From contig JAIOHN010000471.1 of the NCBI GenBank assembly GCA_019912985.1, forward strand, positions 1 to 32,080: DNA of 32,080 nt, read 5' to 3'. Below are positions 6,761 through 16,119 of the stretch, piece after piece. A model generated the notes under the pieces. It saw nothing but the letters and a program-made list of their open reading frames with translations, made no database searches and was not told the origin of the DNA. The DNA comes from Anaerolineae bacterium (GTDB taxonomy: Bacteria; Chloroflexota; Anaerolineae; Aggregatilineales; Phototrophicaceae). The translations under genes and the position numbers were made by a program. Positions within the stretch are counted from its first letter, which is position 1. Every line of letters starts with the position of its first letter.

Positions 6761-8428
6761 ATGGCTGGCAAGCGTCTGCTTTTCCTGTTGTGTCTGTTTG
6801 GACTGCTGGTTGGCAGGATTCCGGTTCTGGGGCAGGAAGCGGATCAGCCGTTGGTGGTATTTGTCCTGAATCCGGATATTGACAGCGGTTCGCCTTTTGA
6901 CGCCGGGCCAAATGGTCTGAGTTCGCTCAATAATATTTTTCAGAGCCTGGGTGCACGCACCCAGGTTGTGAATCTGATTGAGGCCGTGCCGCTCAACGCC
7001 AAAGTGATTGTCCTGGTCGGCCCGCGCAAGCGGCTGTCCATCATTGCCTTAGCTCGACTGTGGATTGGCCTGGGGCGCGGGCAGCATTTGCTGCTGGCGC
7101 TGGATCCGTCAGGCTATGGCCCGACCGAAACCGAGAACTTCAGGAGCGGCCTGGTCGGATTCGTCGATAATGCCTACGGGATCATGATCCAAGACGCTCT
7201 AATGGCCGAAACGTGGTTTACCAAACAGACCGTCCTGGGGCTTTCCGGCACCTTCTTCCGCACCCATGCTGACGTTGTTCAACATCCGGTGGTCGCGCCG
7301 CTGCGCCAGTATGATGTGCCGGTGTATGCGTGGGCTGCCAGACCAATACGCGTTGAACCGCTGGGACTGTACAGCAAGGCCGTGCCGCTACTGCAAACCA
7401 CGACCGCTTATGGGGAAACCAATGCAGAAGTCCTGCTGTTTAACGGCGATGAGCCGCCGCTGGAGCGCAATATCGAGACCGATATCACCGGCCTCGTCAA
7501 CATCGCCGGTCTGGGCGAAAACACCCGCACCGGATCACGCGTGGCCGTCCTGGGCGATTCTGAAATGCTGCGCAATGGCTATGGTCTGGCGACTGAATCC
7601 GGCTCCTTAAGCCCGCGCTATGTCGGCAACTATCTGTTTGCCGAACGGCTGTCTGCCTGGTTATTAGAACTGGACGCAGCGCAGTGGCCGGGGCTGCCGC
7701 AGGGCTTTGCCTGGATTGCTTTCGATGGCGACGCGGCGGATTGGGATCCGGCGATACCGATTGTCAACGACGGCCTGGATTCGGCCAGCCTGGATTTCAA
7801 CCTGCGCACGGCCCGCGCCGTGCAGGATGATTCTTATCTGTATGTTCTGGCCCAGACGGTTGGCGCGCCTAATCCCGCTGCCCAGGTCGATATGACCTTC
7901 GCCGACGATGAGACAGGCGCTCCGGTGATGATTTCCGCTGCTCCCGGTCAGGTCACCCTGACGGTGGGGGAGGGCGATCCGGTCGATATTTCTGATGGCA
8001 GTGTTATTGTTGGCGATAGCATTGAAATTCGCCTGCCCGTGCGGGTACTGGGCGGCGCTGACCAGATTGACCGTTTTTGCCTGTCGGCGGGCGCGGATGC
8101 CGGTGAACCGGATTGCCTCGAAGCCGTCGTGCCCATTTCGGTCGAAAATGCCAAAGACCCATCCGGCCTGCATTTCCCCGAAGGCCCGCTCGTAATCGTG
8201 ACCAGCGTGCGAAATGTTGTTTTGCGCAGCCTGCCCGACAGCGGCTCTCTCGAAGTGACAGCCCTGGAAGGCGGGAGTGTTATGCGCGCGGTCGGTCGTA
8301 CCGAGGCGTCAGACTGGATTCAGGTGGAAAGCGGCGATTACGCTGGCTGGATTTTTTCTTCGCTGATCGCCGCGAATTTCGACGTCAATGCGCTGCCGGT
8401 CACGGATGGCGCGCCAGCCGCTTCCTAG
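6761..8428 (+). CDS. Secreted protein: paralogous GldG-like N-terminal domain plus C-terminal bacterial SH3-like domain
   Basis: Signal peptide MAGKRLLFLLCLFGLLVGRIPVLGQ; AKVIVLVGPRKRLSIIALARLWIGLGRGQHLLLALDP aligns by eye with the 5239 product; C-terminus VRNVVLRSLPDSGSLEVTALEGGSVMRAVGRTEASDWIQVESGDYAGWIFSSLI is SH3b-like. Start 6761 preceded by GGAAGG. Confidence 0.7.
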   Translation: MAGKRLLFLLCLFGLLVGRIPVLGQEADQPLVVFVLNPDIDSGSPFDAGPNGLSSLNNIFQSLGARTQVVNLIEAVPLNAKVIVLVGPRKRLSIIALARLWIGLGRGQHLLLALDPSGYGPTETENFRSGLVGFVDNAYGIMIQDALMAETWFTKQTVLGLSGTFFRTHADVVQHPVVAPLRQYDVPVYAWAARPIRVEPLGLYSKAVPLLQTTTAYGETNAEVLLFNGDEPPLERNIETDITGLVNIAGLGENTRTGSRVAVLGDSEMLRNGYGLATESGSLSPRYVGNYLFAERLSAWLLELDAAQWPGLPQGFAWIAFDGDAADWDPAIPIVNDGLDSASLDFNLRTARAVQDDSYLYVLAQTVGAPNPAAQVDMTFADDETGAPVMISAAPGQVTLTVGEGDPVDISDGSVIVGDSIEIRLPVRVLGGADQIDRFCLSAGADAGEPDCLEAVVPISVENAKDPSGLHFPEGPLVIVTSVRNVVLRSLPDSGSLEVTALEGGSVMRAVGRTEASDWIQVESGDYAGWIFSSLIAANFDVNALPVTDGAPAAS

Positions 8429-8444
8429 ACACTGTTCAAGAATC

Positions 8445-8475
8445 AAACAGGGACAAGTTGGGCTTGTCCCTGTTT
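8445..8475. terminator. Bidirectional hairpin terminator between convergent genes
   Basis: AAACAGGGACAAG-TTGGG-CTTGTCCCTGTTT, 13-bp perfect stem. Confidence 0.65.
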
Positions 8476-8499
8476 CCCCTGCCTATGGCTATGATTCCC

Positions 8500-9519
8500 T
8501 TAAGGGTTATTTCCCGGCAGCAGCATATCGCGTCCCCGCTTCAGCAAGCCGTTCAAAAATCCCAGGCCATAAGCAAAGTGCAGAATGGCAAATACGCCGG
8601 GCAGCAGCTTCAGATGTTTCGCATCGTTTTTTCGGGCGATTTGCAGCGACGCGCCCAGGTTGCCGACCGCATACAGCGCCAGCGCCAGCAGCCATAATAC
8701 GCGGCTGAAGCGGCTGAACGGGGCTAAAAGCGCGCCGCCGAGGATGGTCGCGGCGAAAGCCGGTGGCACAAACTGCCGGGGACTCATCTGGAGCGGGTGC
8801 TTTTGCAGCACACGGATTTTCCAGAATCCGTATTGATAATACTGTCGCCACAGCGAACGCGGCGTGCTGCGGTTGTAGTAGCGCGAGTTGATGCGCGGGC
8901 TGAGTAAAATTTTGCCACCATTGGCCCGCAGCCGGTAATTGAATTCGTCGTCCTGGTTGCGCACCAGTTCTTCATCGAAGCCGCCGTTGCGCTCGAAGAC
9001 CGCGCGCGGCCATGCGCCCATATAAACGGTATCGACCCATTCTTCCTGATCGGAGTAGTGGAAGCGCGCCCCGCCGACGCCAAACGGGGAGCTGGTCGCC
9101 AGCGCCACCGCTTCACCGAATTCGCCGCGCCCGATGGCGGTCATGCGCCCGCCCACGTTATCCGCGCCGCTTTTCTGGAGCAGTTCGACGCAGCGGCTTA
9201 CATAATCTGGCTCGATGATGGTATGACCATCGACACGCACGATAATGTCGCCCGCCGCCTTCGCCAGAGCGATGTTGAAACCGGTTGGCACAATTTTGCC
9301 AGGGTTGTCCAGGATTTTGACAGCCACATCCGGGTGTTGCACGGCGGTCTGGGCGATGACGCTGCGGGTATCGTCGCTGGACATGCCGTCGGCGACCAGG
9401 ACTTCCATGCACATGTGGGGATAATCCTGTTCCAGCACCGCGCCCAGGCTTCGGCTGATAAAATCGGCTTCATTCCGAATTGGCATGATGACGGAGACAT
9501 AAGGTGTGTGTTCGGCCAC
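8500..9519 (-). CDS. Glycosyltransferase family 2 (ExoA-like)
   Basis: PYVSVIMPIRNEADFISRSLGAVLEQDYP...EVLVADGMSSDDT...VRVDGHTIIEPDYV, then NQDDEFNYRL. Confidence 0.85.
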   Translation of the reverse strand: MAEHTPYVSVIMPIRNEADFISRSLGAVLEQDYPHMCMEVLVADGMSSDDTRSVIAQTAVQHPDVAVKILDNPGKIVPTGFNIALAKAAGDIIVRVDGHTIIEPDYVSRCVELLQKSGADNVGGRMTAIGRGEFGEAVALATSSPFGVGGARFHYSDQEEWVDTVYMGAWPRAVFERNGGFDEELVRNQDDEFNYRLRANGGKILLSPRINSRYYNRSTPRSLWRQYYQYGFWKIRVLQKHPLQMSPRQFVPPAFAATILGGALLAPFSRFSRVLWLLALALYAVGNLGASLQIARKNDAKHLKLLPGVFAILHFAYGLGFLNGLLKRGRDMLLPGNNP

Positions 9520-9532
9520 GCTGTTTCCTTCT

Positions 9533-10168
9533 TTAAACTGTCGGACGATCCGTTTGATACGTCACAACTTTGCCATTGCTTTTGATGGGTTTCCAACCGC
9601 ACGTTTCGTACAGCGCGCGCGCCCCGCTGTTGTTTTCATATACAGACAATTGCAGAGCTTCATAACCCCGCGCCCAGGCTTCGTCTTCATAAGCCTTGAT
9701 CAACTGCTGGCCGATCCCCTGGCGGCGAAAATCGGGTGACACGCCGAGACCCACCATCCGAAAAAGACGTCTGGGTGGCTCGTCTGATGATAAAGCAGGT
9801 GAGGGGGCTTTATTCGACCTTCCCAGCAGATGGCGCAGGCGTTCCGGTAGCTGGGCCAGGAAGCCGGAACGGGCGAACAACCAGGGATGGGTGATAGTCG
9901 CCAGGGCAATTGTCCCGATGAGTGCCCGGTTCATGCGGGTATTGTAGCCCTGCGGTGCGCCGAAAGCATAACCGGCCAACCGGCCATCGGCTTCGCAAAT
10001 CAGATTGAGCGCCTCCGGGTCGGTGATGAACCATTTGAGAAAATTGGTCACGTAGCGTTTGCCTAATTCTACGCCCATCGATCCGGCAAAAGCGGCCTGA
10101 TGCAGCGGTACGTAGGCGGGCAGGTCGCTGAGGCGGGCAGGGCGAACCTGATATGGACTAGCTGCCAT
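9533..10168 (-). CDS. GNAT family N-acetyltransferase
   Basis: MAASPYQVRPARLSDLPAYVPLH...MVGLGVSPDFRRQGIGQQLIKAYEDEAWARGYEALQLSVYENNSGARALYETCGW; start 10168 with GGAGC RBS. Confidence 0.85.
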   Translation of the reverse strand: MAASPYQVRPARLSDLPAYVPLHQAAFAGSMGVELGKRYVTNFLKWFITDPEALNLICEADGRLAGYAFGAPQGYNTRMNRALIGTIALATITHPWLFARSGFLAQLPERLRHLLGRSNKAPSPALSSDEPPRRLFRMVGLGVSPDFRRQGIGQQLIKAYEDEAWARGYEALQLSVYENNSGARALYETCGWKPIKSNGKVVTYQTDRPTV

Positions 10169-11207
10169 TGGCTGCTCCTTTTTGCCCGACTGCCAGCCGG
10201 TAAACGGCGATGACGCGCTCGGCATATTTTTGAAAACCCAAGTCGAGCACTTCGTCGCGCAGCGCTCTGGCCGATTTATGTTCCAGAACACGCATCAGGG
10301 CGGCAGCCAGGTCTTGCGGCTGGTCGCTGTCCACGACGGCGCACGAGTCCAGATGCCCTATGCGCTGGCGTACATCGCCGACCGCCGTCGCTACGACCGG
10401 CAGATTGCAGGCGAGCGCCTCTTTGACGACATTTGGCGATCCTTCGTTGGTCGAGGTCAACAGCAGGACATCGCAGGCGCTCATATAAATTGGGACTTCG
10501 GCAGGCGGTCGTTTACCGGCTACCACCAGTTCGACCGGGTGTGTCTGGCTGGCGATGCGGCACACCTCGACGGCCAGATTGTGGCGTTTGCGCGGGTTGG
10601 CCGGGTCGATGCTGGCGAATAATGCCAGTTTGCGATCCTGGGGCAGGCCGAGCCGTTCGCGTGCCTCACGTTTGTCGATGGGCTGGAATAAATCCAGATC
10701 AAGGGCGCTGGAGACGATGTGATAACCCTTGCGCGGCAGCTTTTTACCCAGGTTTTCCGAGACCACGATGACCTGTGTCGCCAGCAGCGACAGGATGCGG
10801 CTGATCATCATCAGGACGTAATGCTTGTAGCGCTGTTTGCCTTTGAAAGCAGGCGAACCTTCGACGTCACTTCCGCCGTAGCTGATGACGACCGGCAGTT
10901 TGAACTGTGCCCGCGCCACCATGCCGCACTGTCCGAAATAGGCGTGGATCAGATCATAATCGTTCTGTCGCAAACGGCGATGCAGCTCGCTCACAGCCTG
11001 CCGGTATTTGCCCGGACTCCAGCCGCCGTCATAGGGCAGCACGTCCATGTCAACGCCCGCCGCGCGCAGGGCGCGCACTCCGCGCTCGACAAAAGGGGCT
11101 TTGGAAGGATTTTCCGGCGTCGGCCACTGGGAAGTGACAAATAGTACCTTTAATGGTTTTTCCGCCGTGATCTCGACATTTTTCTTGGAACTTATAACAT
11201 TCACCAT
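10158..11207 (-). CDS. Glycosyltransferase family 4
   Basis: KVLFVTSQWPTPENPSKAPFVERGVRALRAAGVDMDVL...; GT4 C-terminal STNEGSPNVVKEALACNLPVVATAVGDV. Confidence 0.85.
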   Translation of the reverse strand: MVNVISSKKNVEITAEKPLKVLFVTSQWPTPENPSKAPFVERGVRALRAAGVDMDVLPYDGGWSPGKYRQAVSELHRRLRQNDYDLIHAYFGQCGMVARAQFKLPVVISYGGSDVEGSPAFKGKQRYKHYVLMMISRILSLLATQVIVVSENLGKKLPRKGYHIVSSALDLDLFQPIDKREARERLGLPQDRKLALFASIDPANPRKRHNLAVEVCRIASQTHPVELVVAGKRPPAEVPIYMSACDVLLLTSTNEGSPNVVKEALACNLPVVATAVGDVRQRIGHLDSCAVVDSDQPQDLAAALMRVLEHKSARALRDEVLDLGFQKYAERVIAVYRLAVGQKGAANGS

Positions 11208-11217
11208 AAATTTAGCT

Positions 11218-12327
11218 CTAGTGGCTGAATACTTCCTGATATAAATCGCCATACTGCTGGGCCATTTTCTGCACATCGTAGTTCTGGATGCGGTCGTATC
11301 CGGCACGTCCCATTGACTGCCGCAGGTTCGGATCATTGACCAGCCGCATCACATAATCGGTCAGGCAGTTCACGTCGCCAATTGGCGCTACAAATCCGGT
11401 TGCGCCTTCCACGACGAGCGCTTTGCAATCGCCGATGTCCGTCACGACGCAGGGCAGGGCAGTCGCCATCGCTTCCATGACCGCATTGGGCGTTCCTTCG
11501 TTGCGACTGGTCATCAGCAGGATGTCCAACGCCCGCAGCACCTCCGGCACATCTGAACGTGATCCCAGAAAATGCATGTATGGCTCAAGGTTTAATTCTC
11601 GTACCTGCTGCTCGACGGCTTCACGTAATGGCCCATCCCCGGCATGTAAAAAGCGCACATTGGGATTTTGATCAATTATTTTCCGTGCCACCTGCACGAA
11701 AACTTCCGGCGCTTTCCGCCGCGCCAATGCGCCGATTGTGCCGACAACAACCTTATCGTGCCAGTCTTCCGGCAGTAAAGCCGGTAATTCGACAGCTTTT
11801 CGCGGCGCAAACCGGTTTAGTTCAATGCCGTTCGGAATGAAACGGGATTTCCCCGCCGGTACATGGTCATGATCGACCAGATATTGCTGTGATGAAACTG
11901 CGTTGGAAACAAACATGGTGATATGCCGGTTCAGCCACAGCCGCGTCAACCGTGAATACCAGCCGGGATCGCGCACCGGATGGGTACGCAAACCCACGAT
12001 GGTCGGACGGCGCTGAAAAAAGGTCGCCAAACGCCCGTATATTCCCGGTATGCCGTCCATCCACTGATGCACAATATCGGGCTGCTGTTCACGGATCGCC
12101 CGTATCACGCCGGTCAACCGTGAAACGTCGAATGACCCTGTACGTTGGAGTTCGATTACCCGATAGCCTAATTCCTGGTACGGTTTGAGCCAGTAGCCGC
12201 CAGATGCCAGTGAAACGACGGTCGCATTCGGCTTGAGATGCTTCAGGACGTAGTAAAGCTGCTGTTCCGCGCCCCCTTGCCCCAACTGGCTGACAATATA
12301 CAGAATCTTCGGACGATCCGGGGTCAT
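11218..12327 (-). CDS. Glycosyltransferase family 4
   Basis: ILYIVSQLGQGGAEQQLYYVLKHL...; TSRNEGTPNAVMEAMATALPCVVTDIGDCKALV. Confidence 0.88.
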   Translation of the reverse strand: MTPDRPKILYIVSQLGQGGAEQQLYYVLKHLKPNATVVSLASGGYWLKPYQELGYRVIELQRTGSFDVSRLTGVIRAIREQQPDIVHQWMDGIPGIYGRLATFFQRRPTIVGLRTHPVRDPGWYSRLTRLWLNRHITMFVSNAVSSQQYLVDHDHVPAGKSRFIPNGIELNRFAPRKAVELPALLPEDWHDKVVVGTIGALARRKAPEVFVQVARKIIDQNPNVRFLHAGDGPLREAVEQQVRELNLEPYMHFLGSRSDVPEVLRALDILLMTSRNEGTPNAVMEAMATALPCVVTDIGDCKALVVEGATGFVAPIGDVNCLTDYVMRLVNDPNLRQSMGRAGYDRIQNYDVQKMAQQYGDLYQEVFSH

Positions 12328-14585
12328 CGTGAATACCCCTGCTGCAATTGGGTCTGCGGTTTAGCGATTTTCCGCGTGCTATACCATGAGAAAACCTGAA
12401 CCACTGCCCATACCAGAATGGCAATCGCCGAAACACCCGCTACACGGAAAAAACCTTCTCGCAATGGTGATACAACCGCCGTCAGCGTCACCTGATGTTT
12501 GCCTTTGGGTGCTGCGAAAACAATCATATTAAAGGCATCGGGATAAAACGACGTTAGGATGCCATCTATTTCCAGCCGAAGCAAAGGATAATAGGCATAT
12601 GCCAGACGAATATAACCGTCGCCGCAGGCATTATAATTCAAGGCGACGGTATTGTGACGTTCAACTGCGCCTTCAAAGGTAAATGGCTGTTCCGTCAGGC
12701 AAGCGCCTGAGTGTTCGGGCATAGAATTGATAGGCTCTTTCACCAGAATCGCACCCGCCTGTGGCTGTCCCACGTCCAACTGCATCTGCTGGGCTACAGC
12801 ATTCACATAATCAGTGCTGATCTGGCGTTTTTCGTACATTTCGCGTGCGCTTTGCCCCATTATGCCGTTCGGGTCTTCAACTTCGGCAACCTGGACAGCA
12901 GGGGCAAAGAGGACTGGGGTTGCGCCCGACACCCCAAAAATATCATTGTCATCCATTACCACATAACGCACGTTCATCAGACGCAGCAGGTTAAGCAGTT
13001 CTGGCGATGGTTGTTGGCTGCCATCGTAAACCTCTGTCGCCAACTGGTTGCTGATAGCAGCCATGATGTTGAAAGGGTGGGTCGCTTCTTCAATCGAGCC
13101 GCCAAATGGGATGGAGGCATTTGTCATCATCGTGTCTTCCGCGCGCCAAAATACACCCCGATCCGGTTGGAACACCATAATGCGGCCAACCGTACCCTTC
13201 GTTTCAAGTTCATTCTGCAACCGAGCGACATCATCATGCACGGATGCCATATCCCGATAGCCGCCGACCAGCAGCAGGGCAGGACCTAATTCCAACAGGA
13301 TGAACAAAATGGCCGCCTGATAGAGCCGGGGTATTCTGGATGGCGAAGCGACCAGATGTTGGACGATCCAGGCAATGCCATAACCGGCGACAATACACAC
13401 GAAGAACAACCATATACTGGTGTAGCGTTTGATTGGGTCAAGCAGGATAAAGCCGATAGCGGCGATGAAGAAGGGATACCCGCTAATCAGTTTCTCTTTG
13501 CTGATCTTCCGGCGAACGATCAGATGGTAAACTGCTACCAATCCGCCTATTAAAGCCGGAACGAGGATGCTCAAACCGACGTAACCCTGTCCCCACGAAT
13601 CAAGCAGGTTGGTGATGAGGCCGATATTCAGCATCGCGGTGATGATGCCATCCAGCGAAAGCGTACCCAAGACCTGCGGTATAGAGGGCAAATATACGCG
13701 CTCCAGCATGGATGGTACGGCCAACCAGCCGGCCAGCAAAAACGCAATTATTCCTGTGCCGACCCCTAAAAGGATTGTCCGGCGAACATTTTGCCAATCC
13801 CGATAGACAGTGCTGACGCTGATAATCCAGGCCAGCACAACCATATAGGTGACTGACAAATAAGTTCCATACTGGATGTGCGTTATGATGCTCATGGCGC
13901 ACAGAACTCCGCCCAGAATCGCGGCTATAACGAGTTTCACCCGCTTTTGCAGCCAGTATTCGAGGAGTAGGAAAAACAGGGGAATCCAGAAATAGATAAG
14001 CGCCAGTGGCAGTATGCCGAAACGCCGCACGACGCCAAAGTGCTGCCAGGAAATTACATATGCCGTCGCAACCAGGATTGCGATTCCTGTGTTCAAGGAT
14101 CGCTTGCGGGCATAGAGGTACATGAACAAGCCAGAGGCTACGTGCACCAGCCATAACAGCAACTTGGTGCTGGCAAACAGGTCAAGGCCAGTCAGCTTGC
14201 TTACGCCAATGATGGACAGATAAGTGTTGAAACCAAAGAATAGTTCCTGTGGATGGCCGAAATAAAAGCGATTTGACCAGATGGGCAGCTCGCCTTTTTG
14301 CAGGACATCCATGAGCAACCAGGTGCGGGCCATGTGCAGCGAGCCATCTCCCCGCACGAAATCACCGGGAAAAAAATAATTCAGCAGCAGTAGACCAAAT
14401 GCCAAACCTAATAGGCCGATTACAACCCGTTCGCGCAAGGGCTGCTTTTCGCCAGACTGCCGCCATATCAACCAGAAAAGTAAACAAACGGCGACGCCAA
14501 TCCCTGCCAGCGTAAAGACCGAGAGCAGGGGATTGTCTTTCAAAAAATTGAGTTGTTCGCTCAGCGTTTCCCGTAAAATATCCAT
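12324..14585 (-). CDS. Large polytopic membrane protein (YfhO / GT-C-like)
   Basis: Many hydrophobic segments; GDGSLHMARTWLLMDVLQKGELPIWSNRFYFGHPQELFF extracytoplasmic motif; beta-rich C-terminal domain with final TM. Confidence 0.6.
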   Translation of the reverse strand: MDILRETLSEQLNFLKDNPLLSVFTLAGIGVAVCLLFWLIWRQSGEKQPLRERVVIGLLGLAFGLLLLNYFFPGDFVRGDGSLHMARTWLLMDVLQKGELPIWSNRFYFGHPQELFFGFNTYLSIIGVSKLTGLDLFASTKLLLWLVHVASGLFMYLYARKRSLNTGIAILVATAYVISWQHFGVVRRFGILPLALIYFWIPLFFLLLEYWLQKRVKLVIAAILGGVLCAMSIITHIQYGTYLSVTYMVVLAWIISVSTVYRDWQNVRRTILLGVGTGIIAFLLAGWLAVPSMLERVYLPSIPQVLGTLSLDGIITAMLNIGLITNLLDSWGQGYVGLSILVPALIGGLVAVYHLIVRRKISKEKLISGYPFFIAAIGFILLDPIKRYTSIWLFFVCIVAGYGIAWIVQHLVASPSRIPRLYQAAILFILLELGPALLLVGGYRDMASVHDDVARLQNELETKGTVGRIMVFQPDRGVFWRAEDTMMTNASIPFGGSIEEATHPFNIMAAISNQLATEVYDGSQQPSPELLNLLRLMNVRYVVMDDNDIFGVSGATPVLFAPAVQVAEVEDPNGIMGQSAREMYEKRQISTDYVNAVAQQMQLDVGQPQAGAILVKEPINSMPEHSGACLTEQPFTFEGAVERHNTVALNYNACGDGYIRLAYAYYPLLRLEIDGILTSFYPDAFNMIVFAAPKGKHQVTLTAVVSPLREGFFRVAGVSAIAILVWAVVQVFSWYSTRKIAKPQTQLQQGYSR

Positions 14586-14682
14586 CTGGGTTTAAGCGAC
14601 TCTTAAATTGCTTAACGAATTTTTCATCCGGCAAAGGCGGGACTGGTCTTGCCCTCAAATGTTTATGTGAGGCTACTGTAGG

Positions 14683-16119
14683 TTATCCTCTGGAATTTCT
14701 GGCGATAAAATGCTTTTGTGGGATAAACTGCTGCTGAATTTGTGAGGCTGTCTCTCTCAGGCGTATGTTTTCCATCGCCGTACACGCTCCCAACGTAAGC
14801 CACAGCAACTTATCATATTGATCGTGTTTGGTGATGCCGCCTATGAGAATGAGCACGAGTACCGCAAACCATGTATAGGATAAAAATGCCTCATCCTGAT
14901 TTTTCAGTTGCCATGCTGCTCGCAGCGCATAATAGATGGCACAAACCAGCATCCCCATAAAAAAGATAAAACCGATGACGCCTGTTTCGGCGATCACCGA
15001 GAAATAGATGCTGTGTGCACCTACAACGACCACCGTCGAAGACAACGGATCGCTGTATTTCAGTACGTTGTTGGCAAACTGGTTAATGCCGACTCCGGTG
15101 ATTGGCTTATCCTCTACCATACGCATGGCCGTATTCCACAGCTCATAGCGGATACCGACTGTATCTGAACCTTCCTCAAGGGTCGGGAAAATGCTGTTCC
15201 ACATGCTGTCCCAATAGGTTGATGGAACCACCACGTAGATTGTGAAAGCAATTACCGCAGGCACGATCACACGCTGCGGGCGAATCTTTGAGGTCGGCGA
15301 CAATAAAATCACCACGAAGCCAATTGCCAGGATCAAAATGCCCGTTCGTGAGCCGGTCAGGGCAATGCCTTCAAGCAGCACAATCTGGGCAATCCAGGTT
15401 AAGGCGATGAGGAAGCGCTGGCTTCCACGTTTCAGTATGCTGCGCAGGAAGAACAGGATAACGATTGCAGCTGCAAACTGCCGAGCGGCGCTGCTGATAC
15501 CCCCCAGGCCACTTTTGCCTTCGGTGGAAAAGGTTGCCCCTAAAGAGGAATTTTGAATAGCGACCCAGGCGGAGATTAAGCAGGCTGCGACATAAAGCCA
15601 CATCACACTACGGTTCACCGGCAGATGTACCAGCAGTTCGCCGCCCATCCACAGCAAAATCAGGAGTTGAAAATAGGTTAACAAAGCCACGCCGCGCCCA
15701 CTGCGTAAGGCCGCCTCAGGATTGCTAACCAGTATCCAAAGGACAAACAGGAGGGCAAAGGCGTAGGTCAGGTGAAAGCGCTTCGGAAAAAATGATAATC
15801 CCAACCGCCGCCGTTCAAACAGGAAGGCTGCCAACGTGGCCGCGCCAATGACCGGGGACAGAGAGGAAACAAAGGGCAATTTGGGCAGGGAATCGGTGAT
15901 GGGTAGTAAAGCAATGACGAGACCAAGCCCCCAGTAGGGATGGCGGAAAATAATGTAAACCAGAAGAATTGCCAAGCCGACCAGAATCAGGGGATTGGCG
16001 CTGTCCCCCACGCCTGCGCCATAACGCCAACCGACGAGGGCGGTTAGCCCGAAGGTAAGGACGATAATCAGCAGCGGAACCAACCACTGCTGCGGGGATG
16101 AGGCTCGAATTGCTCGCAT
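14683..16119 (-). CDS. O-antigen ligase / polymerase-like (Wzy_C family) membrane protein
   Basis: About 12 hydrophobic segments; ITGVGINQFANNVLKYS...VVGAHSIYFSVIAETGVIGFIFFMGML matches the Wzy_C/O-antigen ligase periplasmic-loop pattern. Confidence 0.8.
   Translation of the reverse strand: MRAIRASSPQQWLVPLLIIVLTFGLTALVGWRYGAGVGDSANPLILVGLAILLVYIIFRHPYWGLGLVIALLPITDSLPKLPFVSSLSPVIGAATLAAFLFERRRLGLSFFPKRFHLTYAFALLFVLWILVSNPEAALRSGRGVALLTYFQLLILLWMGGELLVHLPVNRSVMWLYVAACLISAWVAIQNSSLGATFSTEGKSGLGGISSAARQFAAAIVILFFLRSILKRGSQRFLIALTWIAQIVLLEGIALTGSRTGILILAIGFVVILLSPTSKIRPQRVIVPAVIAFTIYVVVPSTYWDSMWNSIFPTLEEGSDTVGIRYELWNTAMRMVEDKPITGVGINQFANNVLKYSDPLSSTVVVVGAHSIYFSVIAETGVIGFIFFMGMLVCAIYYALRAAWQLKNQDEAFLSYTWFAVLVLILIGGITKHDQYDKLLWLTLGACTAMENIRLRETASQIQQQFIPQKHFIARNSRG

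Noticed and set aside
7664-8173. 169-aa minus-strand ORF
   Set aside because: Antisense shadow of the secreted SH3-domain protein gene.
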